Positions 55,816-64,000 of a stretch of 64,000 nucleotides of DNA are shown in pieces. The position numbers were made by a program, and so were the translations under genes. Positions within the stretch are counted from its first letter, which is position 1. Every line of letters begins with the position of its first letter. Origin of the DNA: Parasphingorhabdus marina DSM 22363 (lineage in GTDB: Bacteria; Pseudomonadota; Alphaproteobacteria; Sphingomonadales; Sphingomonadaceae); the NCBI RefSeq assembly GCF_900128895.1, contig NZ_FSQW01000001.1:1240001-1304000 (forward strand), in the 5' to 3' direction. The notes under the pieces were generated by a model. The model was given only the letters and a program-made list of their open reading frames with translations, did no database searches and was not told the DNA's origin.

Positions 55816-56814
55816 ATGACCACCGAAGCCCGCTACGATATTGTCGCCGTAGGAAACGCCATTGTTGACGTTATTGCCCAGTCTGACGACAGTTTTCTGG
55901 AGGAGGAGCAACTGGTCAAGGGATCCATGGCTCTGATCGATGCCGACCGGGCTAAGGAATTGTACCGTGATATGGGACCGGCTCGTGAAATCAGTGGTGG
56001 TTCGGGCTCCAATACTCTCGCCGGCGCGTCCACTTTGGGCCGCCAATGCGCCCTGATTGCCCAGGTTGCCGATGACCAGCTGGGTGAAGTCTTCACGCAT
56101 GACATTCGTGCCACCGGGATCGATTTTGATGTCCCGCCGCTGGGCAAGGAACCACCGACCGCCCGCTGCCTGATCTTTGTGACGCCCGATGCGCAACGCA
56201 CGATGAATACCTTTCTCGGAGCGTCGCAGTTCCTGCCCCCCGCTTCGGTCGATGCCGACCTGATTGCGAGTGGTGCGATCCTTTATCTCGAAGGCTATCT
56301 GTGGGACGCCGAGGAGCCCAAGGCAGCGATGGCACTGGCGATTGATATTGCCCGGGAAAATGACCGCAAGGTTGCTTTCACTCTGTCCGACGGGTTCTGC
56401 ATCGCCCGCCATCGCGCGGATTTCGTCCGGCTCATTGCGGACGGGAAGATCGACATTCTGTTTGCCAATGAAGAAGAGATCAAGTCGCTGTGTGAAACCG
56501 AAGATTTTGACGATGCGGTGGCCCGGACGGCGGCCCAGGTTGAAACGCTGGTAGTTACCCGCAGCGAAAAGGGTGCAATTGCCGTTCGGGACGGGAAAAC
56601 CCATGCAGTGGCCGCCGAACCGGTTGACAAGATTGTCGACACAACCGGTGCCGGTGATCTGTTCGCAGCCGGTTTCCTGAGCGGATATGGCGAGGGCCGG
56701 TCGATGGAAGATTGTCTCACCATGGGTGCGATTGCTGCTGCCGAGGTGATTTCCCACTATGGCGCACGGCCGGAAGCTGATATCAGGGCGATGGTTGCCG
56801 AGCGTCTCGGATAG
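55816..56814 (+). CDS. PfkB-family kinase, adenosine-kinase-like
   Basis: A 332-residue carbohydrate/nucleoside kinase. IVAVGNAIVDVIAQSDDSFL starts the fold, GGSGSNTLAGASTLG lies in the substrate region and DTTGAGDLFAAGFLSGYGEG is the C-terminal PfkB signature with the catalytic Asp. Sequence style (long N-terminal domain, LYLEGYLWDAEEPKAAMALA, LFANEEEIKSL) is that of adenosine-kinase-like proteins, but related sugar kinases cannot be excluded. The ATG at 55816 has AAAAGGA upstream. The gene is convergent with the flippase gene. Confidence 0.9.
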   Translation: MTTEARYDIVAVGNAIVDVIAQSDDSFLEEEQLVKGSMALIDADRAKELYRDMGPAREISGGSGSNTLAGASTLGRQCALIAQVADDQLGEVFTHDIRATGIDFDVPPLGKEPPTARCLIFVTPDAQRTMNTFLGASQFLPPASVDADLIASGAILYLEGYLWDAEEPKAAMALAIDIARENDRKVAFTLSDGFCIARHRADFVRLIADGKIDILFANEEEIKSLCETEDFDDAVARTAAQVETLVVTRSEKGAIAVRDGKTHAVAAEPVDKIVDTTGAGDLFAAGFLSGYGEGRSMEDCLTMGAIAAAEVISHYGARPEADIRAMVAERLG

Positions 56815-56832
56815 TCTTCCCGGGCGCCGGGA

Positions 56833-58416
56833 TCAGCTCTTCATCTTGAACAGCGTCCGGTCTTCCGGGCCAAATCCCCATTTCCAGATCACATAGGCGT
56901 AACTGCCGAGGATCATCGGGATGCCGATGATCAGTTCGGCCCATTCCGGAAGATAGGTTGCGAGATAGCCGACAGCCGTCCCGACAATAGCCGCGAGTAT
57001 CAGTGACCAGCGCCAGCCATTGACCGAAGCGCCGAGCAGTTTTGACAGGAAGATCGCCTTCACCAGCGAGGCGTAGGCGAGAGCGACCATCAGCGCCGCG
57101 GCGACGCCGGCAGCCTGGTACAGCGGGCTCAATCCCAGACGCATGCAGATTTGAATGAAGGCTACACTCAGTCCCGCCTGCAGCAACAGCATCGACAGCG
57201 AGATCAGCAAATTGCGGTGCCGGGCGATATAGACGAGCGCAGATTCGCTGACAACGGCCGTAGCAGCAACGGCTTCCGCCGCCAGCAGGAAGGCGAGGGC
57301 GCCCGTTCCGCCGACGAAATTGGGTCCGACCAGTCCCATCACCGCTTCGCCGGGAATGGCCAGCGCCAGCGCTATCCCGGCCTGTGCGGCAATGATCCAG
57401 AAGCCGACCTGGCTGACTTGTGCCGCGATGCCTTTCAGATTGCCGGCTTCGAGATTGCGGGTAATGACCGGACCCAATATCGGGTCAAAGCTCGTCTTGA
57501 GCTTCTGCGGCAGGCTCGCGACCTGCTGGGCGACATAGTAGATCCCGACAATGGCGGGGGAGGCGAAAAGTCCAAGAATGGCGAGATCCAGCCTCCTTGA
57601 GCCCCACTCCACGGCATCCGCTGCGGCAAGGGGCATGTTGCGGCGGGTGATTGCGGCGAGCTGCAGGGGCTTGGGACGCCACCCCCAGGGCAGACCATAG
57701 CTGCGCATCAGTGGCCATAGCGCCGCGGCCAGCGCGGCGAGCATGGAGACAACATAGGAGATGATAAGACCGTCACGCAGCGACCAGAACGGCATTGTCT
57801 CCCAAGCGAAAAGGACGGCCACGATGCTGATGGTCCAGGGTTCGACAATGGACCGCGCGCGCACTGTCGAGGCGATATCATAGCGATAGGCAAGGGCCGC
57901 GAGCGCGACATCCGCGCCGGCAATCGCAAAAATAACAACGGGCAGAAACCGGTCGAATCCGTTGATCTGGCTGTTCGGAAACATGATTTGCGGAAAGGCG
58001 ATCAACAACCCGGCCGCCACCGCGGATGCGAAAAAGCTGACGATCAGACCGTCCCACACCACATGCACATGAGGTCGTTCGGTGCGGCTCAGCTGCTCCG
58101 CGAGACCACGTTTCAGGCCCAGTGTAGCAATCTGAGCGGCGAATTCGATGACCAGGATTGCATAAGCGAACCGTCCAAGCGCCTCCGCACCATACATGCG
58201 GCCGGCCACGAACAGGAACGGGAGGCGAGCAGCCAGCCGGAGCAGAAAACCGAAAATATTGGTCCGGCCACCTTTGGCCAGCGCTGCAATATCTTCCCGG
58301 GATTCGCCGTCAGTGGAGGAAGAACCGGGAACCGCCGCACCAGTGGATCCTGAGGATTCAGGGCTGTTCAAAAGGTTTTTCTCCGGCAATTGACGGTTGT
58401 ATTTTGATGATGCCAA
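56833..58416 (-). CDS. Polysaccharide/lipid-linked oligosaccharide flippase-like protein
   Basis: A 527-residue protein with about 14 hydrophobic segments and a non-conserved polar N terminus of about 50 residues. The helix arrangement and segments such as NIFGFLLRLAARLPFLFVAGRMYGAEALGRFAYAILVIEFAAQIATLGLKRGLAEQL are typical of the MATE-like Wzx/MurJ exporter superfamily that flips lipid-linked sugars. No glycosyltransferase gene is adjacent. Its relation to the glycan operon at 43619-48829 is unproven. A 62-base gap separates it from gpsA on the same strand. Confidence 0.85.
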   Translation of the reverse strand: MASSKYNRQLPEKNLLNSPESSGSTGAAVPGSSSTDGESREDIAALAKGGRTNIFGFLLRLAARLPFLFVAGRMYGAEALGRFAYAILVIEFAAQIATLGLKRGLAEQLSRTERPHVHVVWDGLIVSFFASAVAAGLLIAFPQIMFPNSQINGFDRFLPVVIFAIAGADVALAALAYRYDIASTVRARSIVEPWTISIVAVLFAWETMPFWSLRDGLIISYVVSMLAALAAALWPLMRSYGLPWGWRPKPLQLAAITRRNMPLAAADAVEWGSRRLDLAILGLFASPAIVGIYYVAQQVASLPQKLKTSFDPILGPVITRNLEAGNLKGIAAQVSQVGFWIIAAQAGIALALAIPGEAVMGLVGPNFVGGTGALAFLLAAEAVAATAVVSESALVYIARHRNLLISLSMLLLQAGLSVAFIQICMRLGLSPLYQAAGVAAALMVALAYASLVKAIFLSKLLGASVNGWRWSLILAAIVGTAVGYLATYLPEWAELIIGIPMILGSYAYVIWKWGFGPEDRTLFKMKS

Positions 58417-58478
58417 CCCGCTTAGCCGAGCCTGCCGGACTTGTCATCTTTTGGTCCGGTTGCCATCAGGCCCAACTG

Positions 58479-59468
58479 TCAGCGGCGTTCGGCAACCAGC
58501 GGCCGGGACATCAGGCGTTCGACCACCTGCCTGACATGTGCCTCGCCGGAAAGCAGCGCGCAAACCGCGTCAACAATCGGCATATCGACCTCGCGCGACC
58601 GGGCGTCCTGTTGCAATACCGGTGCGGTAAAAGCTCCTTCCGCAACTGTGGACCGATTGGACATCAGGCTTTCGGCAGACTCGCCCGCTCCCAGTCCCCG
58701 ACCGAGAGAGAAGTTGCGTGAGCTTGTCGACGAACAGGTCAGGACCAGATCTCCCAGGCCGCACAGGCCAGCGAGCGTTTCCGGTCGGGCGCCCCGGTCC
58801 TTTCCGTATCGCTGCATCTCGGCAAATCCGCGGCCGATGAGCGAGGCGCGGGCATTTTGTCCCAGTCCTGCACCATCGACGACCCCGCATCCGATCGCGA
58901 GCACATTTTTGACTGCACCGCCGATTTCTGCACCGATAATGTCATCCGAAAAATAGGGCCGGAACGCGGTCTTGGCGATGGCCGGATAAAGCCTCTCCCA
59001 GAGCGCCTCATCCTCGCAGGCCAGCGTGAGCGCCGTCGGCAGACCACGGGCGACTTCATGCGCAAAGGTCGGACCGGACAGGACCGCCAGTGGATTGTTC
59101 GGGCGCAATTCACGGGTCACATCGCTCATCAGCATTCGGGTGTCAGCTTCAATGCCTTTGCTGCAGAGGATCAGAGCGGCGTCGGTATCCGACAGGGCGC
59201 TGAGGCTTGCGCGCAAATGCTGTGCCGGCGTGACTACCAGAATGCCATCACAATCTGACAGTTCGTCAAGTTCGCCCGTTGCCCGGATTTCTTCGCGCAG
59301 CCTGTGGCCTTTTAGAAAACTCGAGTTTTCATGGCTTTCATTGATTTGCGCAACCACTTCGGGTTCACGGGCCCAGAGCAGAAGCTCCGGCTGACCTTCA
59401 GACAAAACCTGAGCCAGCGCCGTGCCCCAGGCACCACCGCCCATCACGCCCAGTTTCATATTACTCAT
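58479..59468 (-). CDS. gpsA: Glycerol-3-phosphate dehydrogenase (NAD(P)+)
   Basis: A 329-residue cytoplasmic enzyme reducing dihydroxyacetone phosphate to sn-glycerol 3-phosphate for phospholipids. The nucleotide-binding site is MKLGVMGGGAWGTALAQVL. LSGPTFAHEVARGLPTALTLA, IGAEIGGAVKNVLAIGCGVVDG and ETLAGLCGLGDLVLTCSS contain the conserved Lys and substrate residues. The start at 59468 overlaps the tsaD stop codon; a second ATG three codons later (59459) is equally consistent. The pairing with tsaD is typical of alphaproteobacteria. Confidence 0.95.
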   Translation of the reverse strand: MSNMKLGVMGGGAWGTALAQVLSEGQPELLLWAREPEVVAQINESHENSSFLKGHRLREEIRATGELDELSDCDGILVVTPAQHLRASLSALSDTDAALILCSKGIEADTRMLMSDVTRELRPNNPLAVLSGPTFAHEVARGLPTALTLACEDEALWERLYPAIAKTAFRPYFSDDIIGAEIGGAVKNVLAIGCGVVDGAGLGQNARASLIGRGFAEMQRYGKDRGARPETLAGLCGLGDLVLTCSSTSSRNFSLGRGLGAGESAESLMSNRSTVAEGAFTAPVLQQDARSREVDMPIVDAVCALLSGEAHVRQVVERLMSRPLVAERR

Positions 59469-60502
59469 GCCTTGACCCCCGCGCCCCGGGCCTTTTCGGC
59501 ATCGGGATCAAGTGGCCAGCGGGGCCGGGCGGCGATATCCAGCGGGTCCGTCAGCCCGGCCGCGAACCGCTCGGCACCAGCCCATGCGATCATTGCCGCA
59601 TTGTCGGTACAGAGCCAAAGCGGCGGGGCGGTGAAGGTCATGTCATTTTTACTGGCTACTTCTTCGAGCATCGCGCGCACCGGTCCGTTCGCCGCCACAC
59701 CTCCTGCCACGACCAGTTGCCCTACCGGAGGGTTGTCGCGCAGCGCCTTTTCCAGGCGGTCCTGCAGGCAGTCGACCACGGCCTGTTGAAAAGAGGCGGC
59801 AATGTCTTCCTTTTTATACTTTCCGGTGTCGAACGCCCTGACGACCGCACTTTTGAGGCCCGCAAAGGAAAAATGCGGCTCCGCGCTGCCGGTGAGCGGC
59901 CGGGGCAGCGGCACGGCATCGGCGTTTCCAGACCGGGCCATTTCTTCGACCTTCGGACCACCAGGATATCCCAGGCCCAGAATTTTCGCTGTTTTGTCAA
60001 AAGCTTCGCCGGCGGCATCGTCAATCGTGGTGGCGATACGGCGATACTGGTTCACGCCGTTGACCAGCAAAATCTGGCAATGGCCACCGGACACGAGAAG
60101 CAGCATATAGGGAAAGGCCAGCTCCGGATTGACCAGACGGGGCGAGAGAGCATGGCCCTCCAGATGGTTGACCGCAACGAGCGGTTTGTCGGCTGCCATG
60201 GCCAGTGCCTTGCCGGTAACCAGCCCGACCATCACGCCGCCGATCAGTCCCGGACCTGCCGTTGCGGCAATCGCGTCGACATCGCTGAGCGTCAGTCCCG
60301 CTTCCTCCAGTGCGGAATCGATCAGGGGCGTGATGCTTTCGGCATGAGCCCGCGCGGCAATTTCCGGTACGACTCCGCCATAAGGCGCATGCTCGGCCTC
60401 CTGACCGGCCAGCTTGTGTGCCAGAATTTCCCGGTCTGACGTGACCAGCGCGGCGGCTGTTTCGTCACAACTGGACTCAATACCCAAAATGATGCTCATC
60501 AC
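59465..60502 (-). CDS. tsaD: tRNA N6-adenosine threonylcarbamoyltransferase TsaD
   Basis: A 345-residue universal enzyme that puts the threonylcarbamoyl group on A37 of ANN-decoding tRNAs. ILGIESSCDETAAALV opens the ASKHA fold. The metal-binding motif is VNHLEGHALSPRL, and further conserved parts are LLVSGGHCQILLV, DDAAGEAFDKTAKILGLGYPGGP and VVAGGVAANGPVRAML. The gene is divergent from hemC with 38 bases between the start codons, a typical alphaproteobacterial arrangement. Confidence 0.97.
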   Translation of the reverse strand: MMSIILGIESSCDETAAALVTSDREILAHKLAGQEAEHAPYGGVVPEIAARAHAESITPLIDSALEEAGLTLSDVDAIAATAGPGLIGGVMVGLVTGKALAMAADKPLVAVNHLEGHALSPRLVNPELAFPYMLLLVSGGHCQILLVNGVNQYRRIATTIDDAAGEAFDKTAKILGLGYPGGPKVEEMARSGNADAVPLPRPLTGSAEPHFSFAGLKSAVVRAFDTGKYKKEDIAASFQQAVVDCLQDRLEKALRDNPPVGQLVVAGGVAANGPVRAMLEEVASKNDMTFTAPPLWLCTDNAAMIAWAGAERFAAGLTDPLDIAARPRWPLDPDAEKARGAGVKA

Positions 60503-60540
60503 GCGTTTACTTACGCGCTGGAAGGATTAGGACAAGGGCT

Positions 60541-61500
60541 ATGACAAAAATCCATGATCCCAGCTCTGCCGCAAAGCCGGGAATTGACCGTCCGCTCCGT
60601 CTGGGAACCCGGCAGTCACCACTCGCCTTGGCACAGGCGGAAATGACAGCAAAAGCGCTGGTCGCCGCCCATCGCTGGTCTGCGGATCAGGTGGAACTGG
60701 TGCCGATGATTGCCAGCGGCGACCGAATTCTCGACCGGTCTCTGGCCGATGCGGGCGGCAAGGCGCTGTGGACGAAGGAACTTGACCGGTCACTGGCAGC
60801 TGGCGAGATTGATTGTGCCGTACACAGCATGAAGGATGTGGAAACCATCCGGCCCGAGGAATTTGTCGTTGCTGCCATGCTGGAACGGGCGGACATTCAT
60901 GACCGGCTGGTTGGCGCGGAAAATATCGATGCGTTGCCACATGGCGCTATTGTCGGCACCGCGTCCCCCCGTCGCAAGGCCCAGCTATTGCGTCAGCGCG
61001 ATGATCTGGATATCCGGCTGATCCGCGGAAACGTCCAGACCCGGCTGGCGAAAATAGCGGCGGGCGAATATGCAGCCAGCCTGCTTGCCGCAGCAGGCCT
61101 TGACCGATTGGGCATGGATGACATCGGAACGGACATTTCCGACGAGCTCATGCTGCCCGCCCCGGCACAAGGTGCGATTGGAATCGAAACCCTTCGGGAA
61201 GCGCAGGCAATACGCGACTTGCTGTCAGATATTTCCTGCTCCGCGACCTTTCAGGCGGTCATGGCTGAACGGGCGTTTCTGGCGGAACTGACAGCGGACT
61301 GTCACAGTCCTGTGGCTGCCAATGCGGTGGTGCAAGACACGCAACTGTGCCTTCGTGCAGAGATTCTGCTTCCCGATGGCAGTGAATCTGTCAGTGATTC
61401 AGTCGAATTCGCGAATGATGACAAACAGGCGCCGGCGCGACTGGCCAACAGCCTGCTCGGTCGCGCCAGTGCGGAATTGAAGGCTGTTTTCGGCCGATGA
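60541..61500 (+). CDS. hemC: Hydroxymethylbilane synthase (porphobilinogen deaminase)
   Basis: A 319-residue enzyme that joins four porphobilinogen units in tetrapyrrole synthesis. LRLGTRQSPLALAQAEM, ALWTKELDRSLAAGEIDCAVHSMKDV with the catalytic Asp, GTASPRRKAQLL and LMLPAPAQGAIGIE are all present. The dipyrromethane cofactor Cys lies in LTADCHSPVAANAV, where the family usually has GGCQVPI, so the neighbouring residues vary but the Cys is kept. Its stop overlaps the hemD start (ATGA). Confidence 0.96.
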   Translation: MTKIHDPSSAAKPGIDRPLRLGTRQSPLALAQAEMTAKALVAAHRWSADQVELVPMIASGDRILDRSLADAGGKALWTKELDRSLAAGEIDCAVHSMKDVETIRPEEFVVAAMLERADIHDRLVGAENIDALPHGAIVGTASPRRKAQLLRQRDDLDIRLIRGNVQTRLAKIAAGEYAASLLAAAGLDRLGMDDIGTDISDELMLPAPAQGAIGIETLREAQAIRDLLSDISCSATFQAVMAERAFLAELTADCHSPVAANAVVQDTQLCLRAEILLPDGSESVSDSVEFANDDKQAPARLANSLLGRASAELKAVFGR

Positions 61501-62183
61501 GTCTGCCGGTTCTGATCCTGCGTCCTCGCGACGGCGCCGAAGGAACCGCGTCCAGGGTTCGAGAGCTCGGTTTCGAGCCGATAGTGGACCCGCTGTTCGA
61601 AGTAGAACCCATAAACTGGGATCCACCCGATTCCGGTCTGTTCGACAGCCTGTTGCTAACCAGTGCCAATGCGGTCAGGTTTGCCGGAGACGCGCTGCAG
61701 GAATATTCCGGGCTACCCGTTCTTGCCGTGGGAGACAGAACCGCCGAAGCTGCGCGGAAAGCGGGTCTGGATGTTGTGGAAACCGGAGACGGCGGGGCCG
61801 CCGATCTGATCGGGCAGTTGCCGACGGACCGATATTCTCGAATATTGCGCCTGACCGGAAAGGACCATGTTGTGCTGGACCCGGGCGGGCGGGAGATCGT
61901 GTCTTGCAAGGTATATCGTGCCGGTGCGTTATCCCTTGGCCCGAACGCCCGAAAGGCCATTGCCGAAGGCTGCGCTGTATTGCTTTTCTCGGTCCGGGCC
62001 GCCCGGATTGTCGAAAGTGAGCTGCGTTCAGCGGAAATTTCGCCGATACACTGCCATGCATTGGCGCTTTCGGACAATATTGCCTCCGGCCTGGCACTGG
62101 CATGGAAAGGCCTGCATGTTGCGGAACAACCCACCGAGGATGCTTTACTGTCTCTTCTCCCCCCTCTATGCTTCGCGCCCTGA
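61497..62183 (+). CDS. hemD: Uroporphyrinogen-III synthase
   Basis: A 228-residue HemD-family protein that closes hydroxymethylbilane to uroporphyrinogen III. LPVLILRPRDGAEGTASRVRELGFEPIVDPLFEVEPI and FDSLLLTSANAVRFAG in the first domain, GRLLRLTGK-like and AEGCAVLLFSVRAARIV segments in the second, give the two-domain HemD pattern, which is weakly conserved across bacteria. Start and position, overlapping the hemC stop by four bases, are the strongest evidence. The next gene, 42 bases on, encodes a mitofilin-like protein, as in other alphaproteobacteria. Confidence 0.9.
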   Translation: MSLPVLILRPRDGAEGTASRVRELGFEPIVDPLFEVEPINWDPPDSGLFDSLLLTSANAVRFAGDALQEYSGLPVLAVGDRTAEAARKAGLDVVETGDGGAADLIGQLPTDRYSRILRLTGKDHVVLDPGGREIVSCKVYRAGALSLGPNARKAIAEGCAVLLFSVRAARIVESELRSAEISPIHCHALALSDNIASGLALAWKGLHVAEQPTEDALLSLLPPLCFAP

Positions 62184-62225
62184 CCGACGGGTGATCTTTC
62201 GGCAGCGGCCGCCAAAGGAGATGGG

Positions 62226-63200
62226 ATGAACCGGGACTATGAAAATCTGAGAAGCGCAGGCGGAAAAAGCAATCTGACCCGCAATGTGCTGATTCTCATG
62301 ATCGTCGCATTCATTGGTGGTGCGATCCTTACCGGATGGATTCTCTCGCGTTACAATCCTTTTGATCCGGCCAGCGAAACAGTCGCGGTGGAAACACCGG
62401 CGGCCGCCGAAGCGCAAGCCGCCGATGATCCGGCCGCTGCGCTGGCCAAACGCATTGATGCCGATGGCACAGTGTTGCCGGCACCAGCGCAAGTTCAGGA
62501 GTCCGAACCGGAACCGCCGATTTTGACTCCCGATATCGAGCGGGCCCTGGCTGTTCGGGTTGCCGATCTGGAAGACCGGTTGTCGCGAATCAATGTGCAG
62601 GCCCAGGCCGCTTCCGGAAATGCCGCCCGTGCGGAGGGCCTGCTGATTGCATTTGCGGCGCGCCGAGCCCTCGATCGGGGCTCGCCACTGGGATATATCG
62701 AATCGCAATTGCGCTTGCGCTTTGGTGATGCGCAACCCAAGGCGGTCACGACGATTATCAACGCCTCCAGGGAGCCAGTAACGCTTGAAGAACTGGCGTC
62801 CGGACTGGACGATATCGGACCCACATTGACTAGCGGATCCAGTGGCCAGGGCTTCTGGACCGATGTTCGCCGCGAACTTTCCGAACTGTTCGTGATCCGC
62901 CGCGACGGTACGCCGTCTCCGGCACCCCAGCAGCGCCTGCTCCGCGCGGAGCGCTATGTCGAAAATGGCAATGTCGATGCAGCAATAACCGAAATCGACC
63001 GCTTGCCGGGAGATATTGAAAGCAATGAAACGGCAAGCGCCTGGATGGAGCAGGCACGGCGCTACAACGAAGCCCGGCGGGCACTGGATGTTATCGAAAC
63101 GGCGGCGATTCTGGAACCGCAACAATTGCGCACGGCGGAAGGATTGCGGGTGGAACAGCAGTCTCCACTGGCCCCTGTAGAGCCTATCCCTGCGCCCTGA
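62226..63200 (+). CDS. Mitofilin/Mic60-like membrane protein (COG4223 type)
   Basis: A 324-residue protein with one N-terminal transmembrane helix (VLILMIVAFIGGAILTGWIL), a Pro/Ala-rich linker, a coiled-coil-like region (RALAVRVADLEDRLSRINVQAQAASG) and a C-terminal helical domain. Alphaproteobacterial Mic60 proteins have this single-helix/coiled-coil/mitofilin architecture and are encoded next to heme biosynthesis genes. The sequence is weakly conserved and the coiled coil is short, so the identification rests partly on position after hemC-hemD. In other species the family shapes intracytoplasmic membranes or couples to outer-membrane proteins. Confidence 0.7.
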   Translation: MNRDYENLRSAGGKSNLTRNVLILMIVAFIGGAILTGWILSRYNPFDPASETVAVETPAAAEAQAADDPAAALAKRIDADGTVLPAPAQVQESEPEPPILTPDIERALAVRVADLEDRLSRINVQAQAASGNAARAEGLLIAFAARRALDRGSPLGYIESQLRLRFGDAQPKAVTTIINASREPVTLEELASGLDDIGPTLTSGSSGQGFWTDVRRELSELFVIRRDGTPSPAPQQRLLRAERYVENGNVDAAITEIDRLPGDIESNETASAWMEQARRYNEARRALDVIETAAILEPQQLRTAEGLRVEQQSPLAPVEPIPAP

Positions 63201-63204
63201 GACA

Positions 63205-63603
63205 CTATTCCGGACTGAGAAACAGTGCAGCGAGGGCAGGGGGTACTCTGACCGGCCGTCCCGTTGCCCGGTCAATTATCGCCCAGTTGGTCTTTGCTTC
63301 CACCTTGATATTGCCGTCCGGCCCGGTGAAGCAGACATTACGCCAGAAACGTGCGCCCTTGGGTGGTTCCGATATCCAGGTCCGGCCCGTCACGGTCTGT
63401 CCGGCCTCTACATTTCCGCGATAGTCAATCTCGTGCCGGGTCACGACCCAGATATAGCGATCGACATATTCCTGCGGTGCGACGGCATTCCAGTGGACTG
63501 TCGCGATATCCTGAATCCAGCGGACCCAGACCGCATTGTTGACATGACCCAGCTCGTCAATGTCGCTCTGCTGCGCGGTAATGTGGAGAAAATGCTCATT
63601 CAT
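63205..63603 (-). CDS. Hot-dog-fold acyl-CoA thioesterase (4HBT family)
   Basis: A 132-residue thioesterase. The active-site segment is QQSDIDELGHVNNAVWVRWIQDIA, with the catalytic Asp typical of 4-hydroxybenzoyl-CoA-type thioesterases. RHEIDYRGNVEAGQTVTGRTWISEPPKGARFWRNVCFTG continues the hot-dog fold. The start at 63603 is supported by the overlap with the oligopeptidase B stop (ATGA); the frame is open further upstream only inside that gene. It hydrolyses acyl-CoA esters; the chain preference is unknown. Confidence 0.9.
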   Translation of the reverse strand: MNEHFLHITAQQSDIDELGHVNNAVWVRWIQDIATVHWNAVAPQEYVDRYIWVVTRHEIDYRGNVEAGQTVTGRTWISEPPKGARFWRNVCFTGPDGNIKVEAKTNWAIIDRATGRPVRVPPALAALFLSPE

Positions 63604-64000
63604 TCGGACGGTTTGGTCATGCCCATTTGCCAGAGAATGAAGGCAAATTCTTCGGCCGTTTCCTGCACCCGGTTCCATCGCCCCGATTTTCCGCCATGGC
63701 CCGCTCCCATGTTCATTTTCATCAGCAGCATATTGCCGTCTGTCTTGGTAGCGCGCAATTTGGCGGTCCATTTTGCCGGTTCCCAATAGGTGACGCGCGG
63801 GTCATTGAGGCCACCCGTGATCAGCATCGGCGGATAATCCTGCGCGCTGACCTGGTCATATGGGGAATAGCTGCGGATATATTCAAATGCCGCCTTGTCG
63901 GTGATGGGGTTGCCCCATTCCGGCCATTCGCCAGGAGTAAGGGGTAGACTGTCGTCCAGCATGGTATTGAGTACGTCAACAAAGGGGACGTGCGCTACGA
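63600..64000 (-). CDS. ptrB: Oligopeptidase B (S9 family), 3' end only
   Basis: Only the C-terminal portion lies in the window; the frame continues past base 64000 to the upstream side. The visible part opens with FVDVLNTMLDDSLPLTPGEWPEWGNP, which is characteristic of oligopeptidase B, then includes YDQVSAQDYPPMLITGGLNDPRVTYWEPAKW (catalytic Asp region) and MNMGAGHGGKSGRW with the catalytic His. The nucleophile Ser is outside the window. The enzyme cleaves peptides after basic residues. Its stop codon overlaps the start of the thioesterase gene. Confidence 0.92.
   Translation of the reverse strand, partial: VAHVPFVDVLNTMLDDSLPLTPGEWPEWGNPITDKAAFEYIRSYSPYDQVSAQDYPPMLITGGLNDPRVTYWEPAKWTAKLRATKTDGNMLLMKMNMGAGHGGKSGRWNRVQETAEEFAFILWQMGMTKPSE

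Noticed and set aside
1-64000. Search for tRNA, rRNA, CRISPR, insertion sequences, prophage or integron features
   Set aside because: No conserved RNA signature, evenly spaced repeats, transposase, integrase or att-like duplication was recognised on either strand by reading.

Overview
The window is a gene-dense, moderately GC-rich segment of an alphaproteobacterial chromosome, most likely from Sphingomonadales (Sphingopyxis/Sphingorhabdus/Parasphingorhabdus-like). The grounds are an ATP12-type F1 assembly chaperone, the alphaproteobacterial block gpsA-tsaD // hemC-hemD-mitofilin-like, and many sphingomonad-style secreted hydrolases (CocE, Dcp, S41, DUF885, oligopeptidase B). The genus is an inference from gene content. 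I saw no rRNA, tRNA, CRISPR array, insertion sequence or prophage.

Layout. 1-5353: end of an ATP12 chaperone, AMP nucleosidase, an OmpW porin behind two FNR/anaerobox-like sites, a TetR/VOC-protein pair with two operators, and polyphosphate kinase 2 behind a perfect anaerobox. 5368-12691: a TPR (CcmI-like) protein, then a same-strand cluster that is the most unusual part of the window. Its genes are a flavin / double cNMP-binding / four-[4Fe-4S] fusion protein, a small di-heme b-type membrane cytochrome, an FHA-TM-decaheme cytochrome c, and a CpdA-type cAMP phosphodiesterase. 12780-25661: a class V aminotransferase, dipeptidyl carboxypeptidase, a TetR/membrane-protein pair with its operator, MAPEG, an MFS symporter, CocE hydrolase, an amidohydrolase-fold protein, a haloalkane dehalogenase, a LytTR regulator, a secreted hydrolase and a zinc-ribbon protein.

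25899-42974: S1/P1 nuclease with an acyl-CoA carboxylase beta subunit, a secreted EreA/ChaN-like protein, an SDR / isoaspartyl peptidase / S41 peptidase run, ispG, an Rrf2 regulator divergent from a membrane-AhpD fusion, an FAD protein, a thioredoxin-fold protein with GspN, a luciferase-like oxidoreductase, nhaA with a DUF885 lipoprotein, and a GNAT. 42986-48829: a YjhX-family gene, then a tight four-gene envelope-glycan operon (FAD oxidoreductase, GtrA, alkaline-phosphatase-fold transferase, GT-C/STT3-like protein). 48880-64000: a VOC protein, msrB, a CYP153-like P450, a NatAB-type ABC exporter, queG, an EI24 protein, a PfkB kinase, a flippase, gpsA-tsaD, hemC-hemD-mitofilin-like, a thioesterase, and the 3' end of oligopeptidase B.

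How the parts may work together. The 6624-12691 genes can be read as one transmembrane electron-transfer device. A cytoplasmic NAD(P)H/flavin/iron-sulfur protein with two cNMP sensors would face a bis-heme b protein with two His-x13-His helices. That protein would face a periplasmic decaheme domain tethered to a cytoplasmic FHA domain, with a cAMP phosphodiesterase resetting the signal. FNR-like boxes at ompW and ppk2 suggest the same stretch also carries oxygen-limitation genes, but I found no such box in front of the redox cluster itself. The rest is mostly housekeeping and accessory hydrolysis/detoxification. All functional statements rest on motif reading; no database search was possible.
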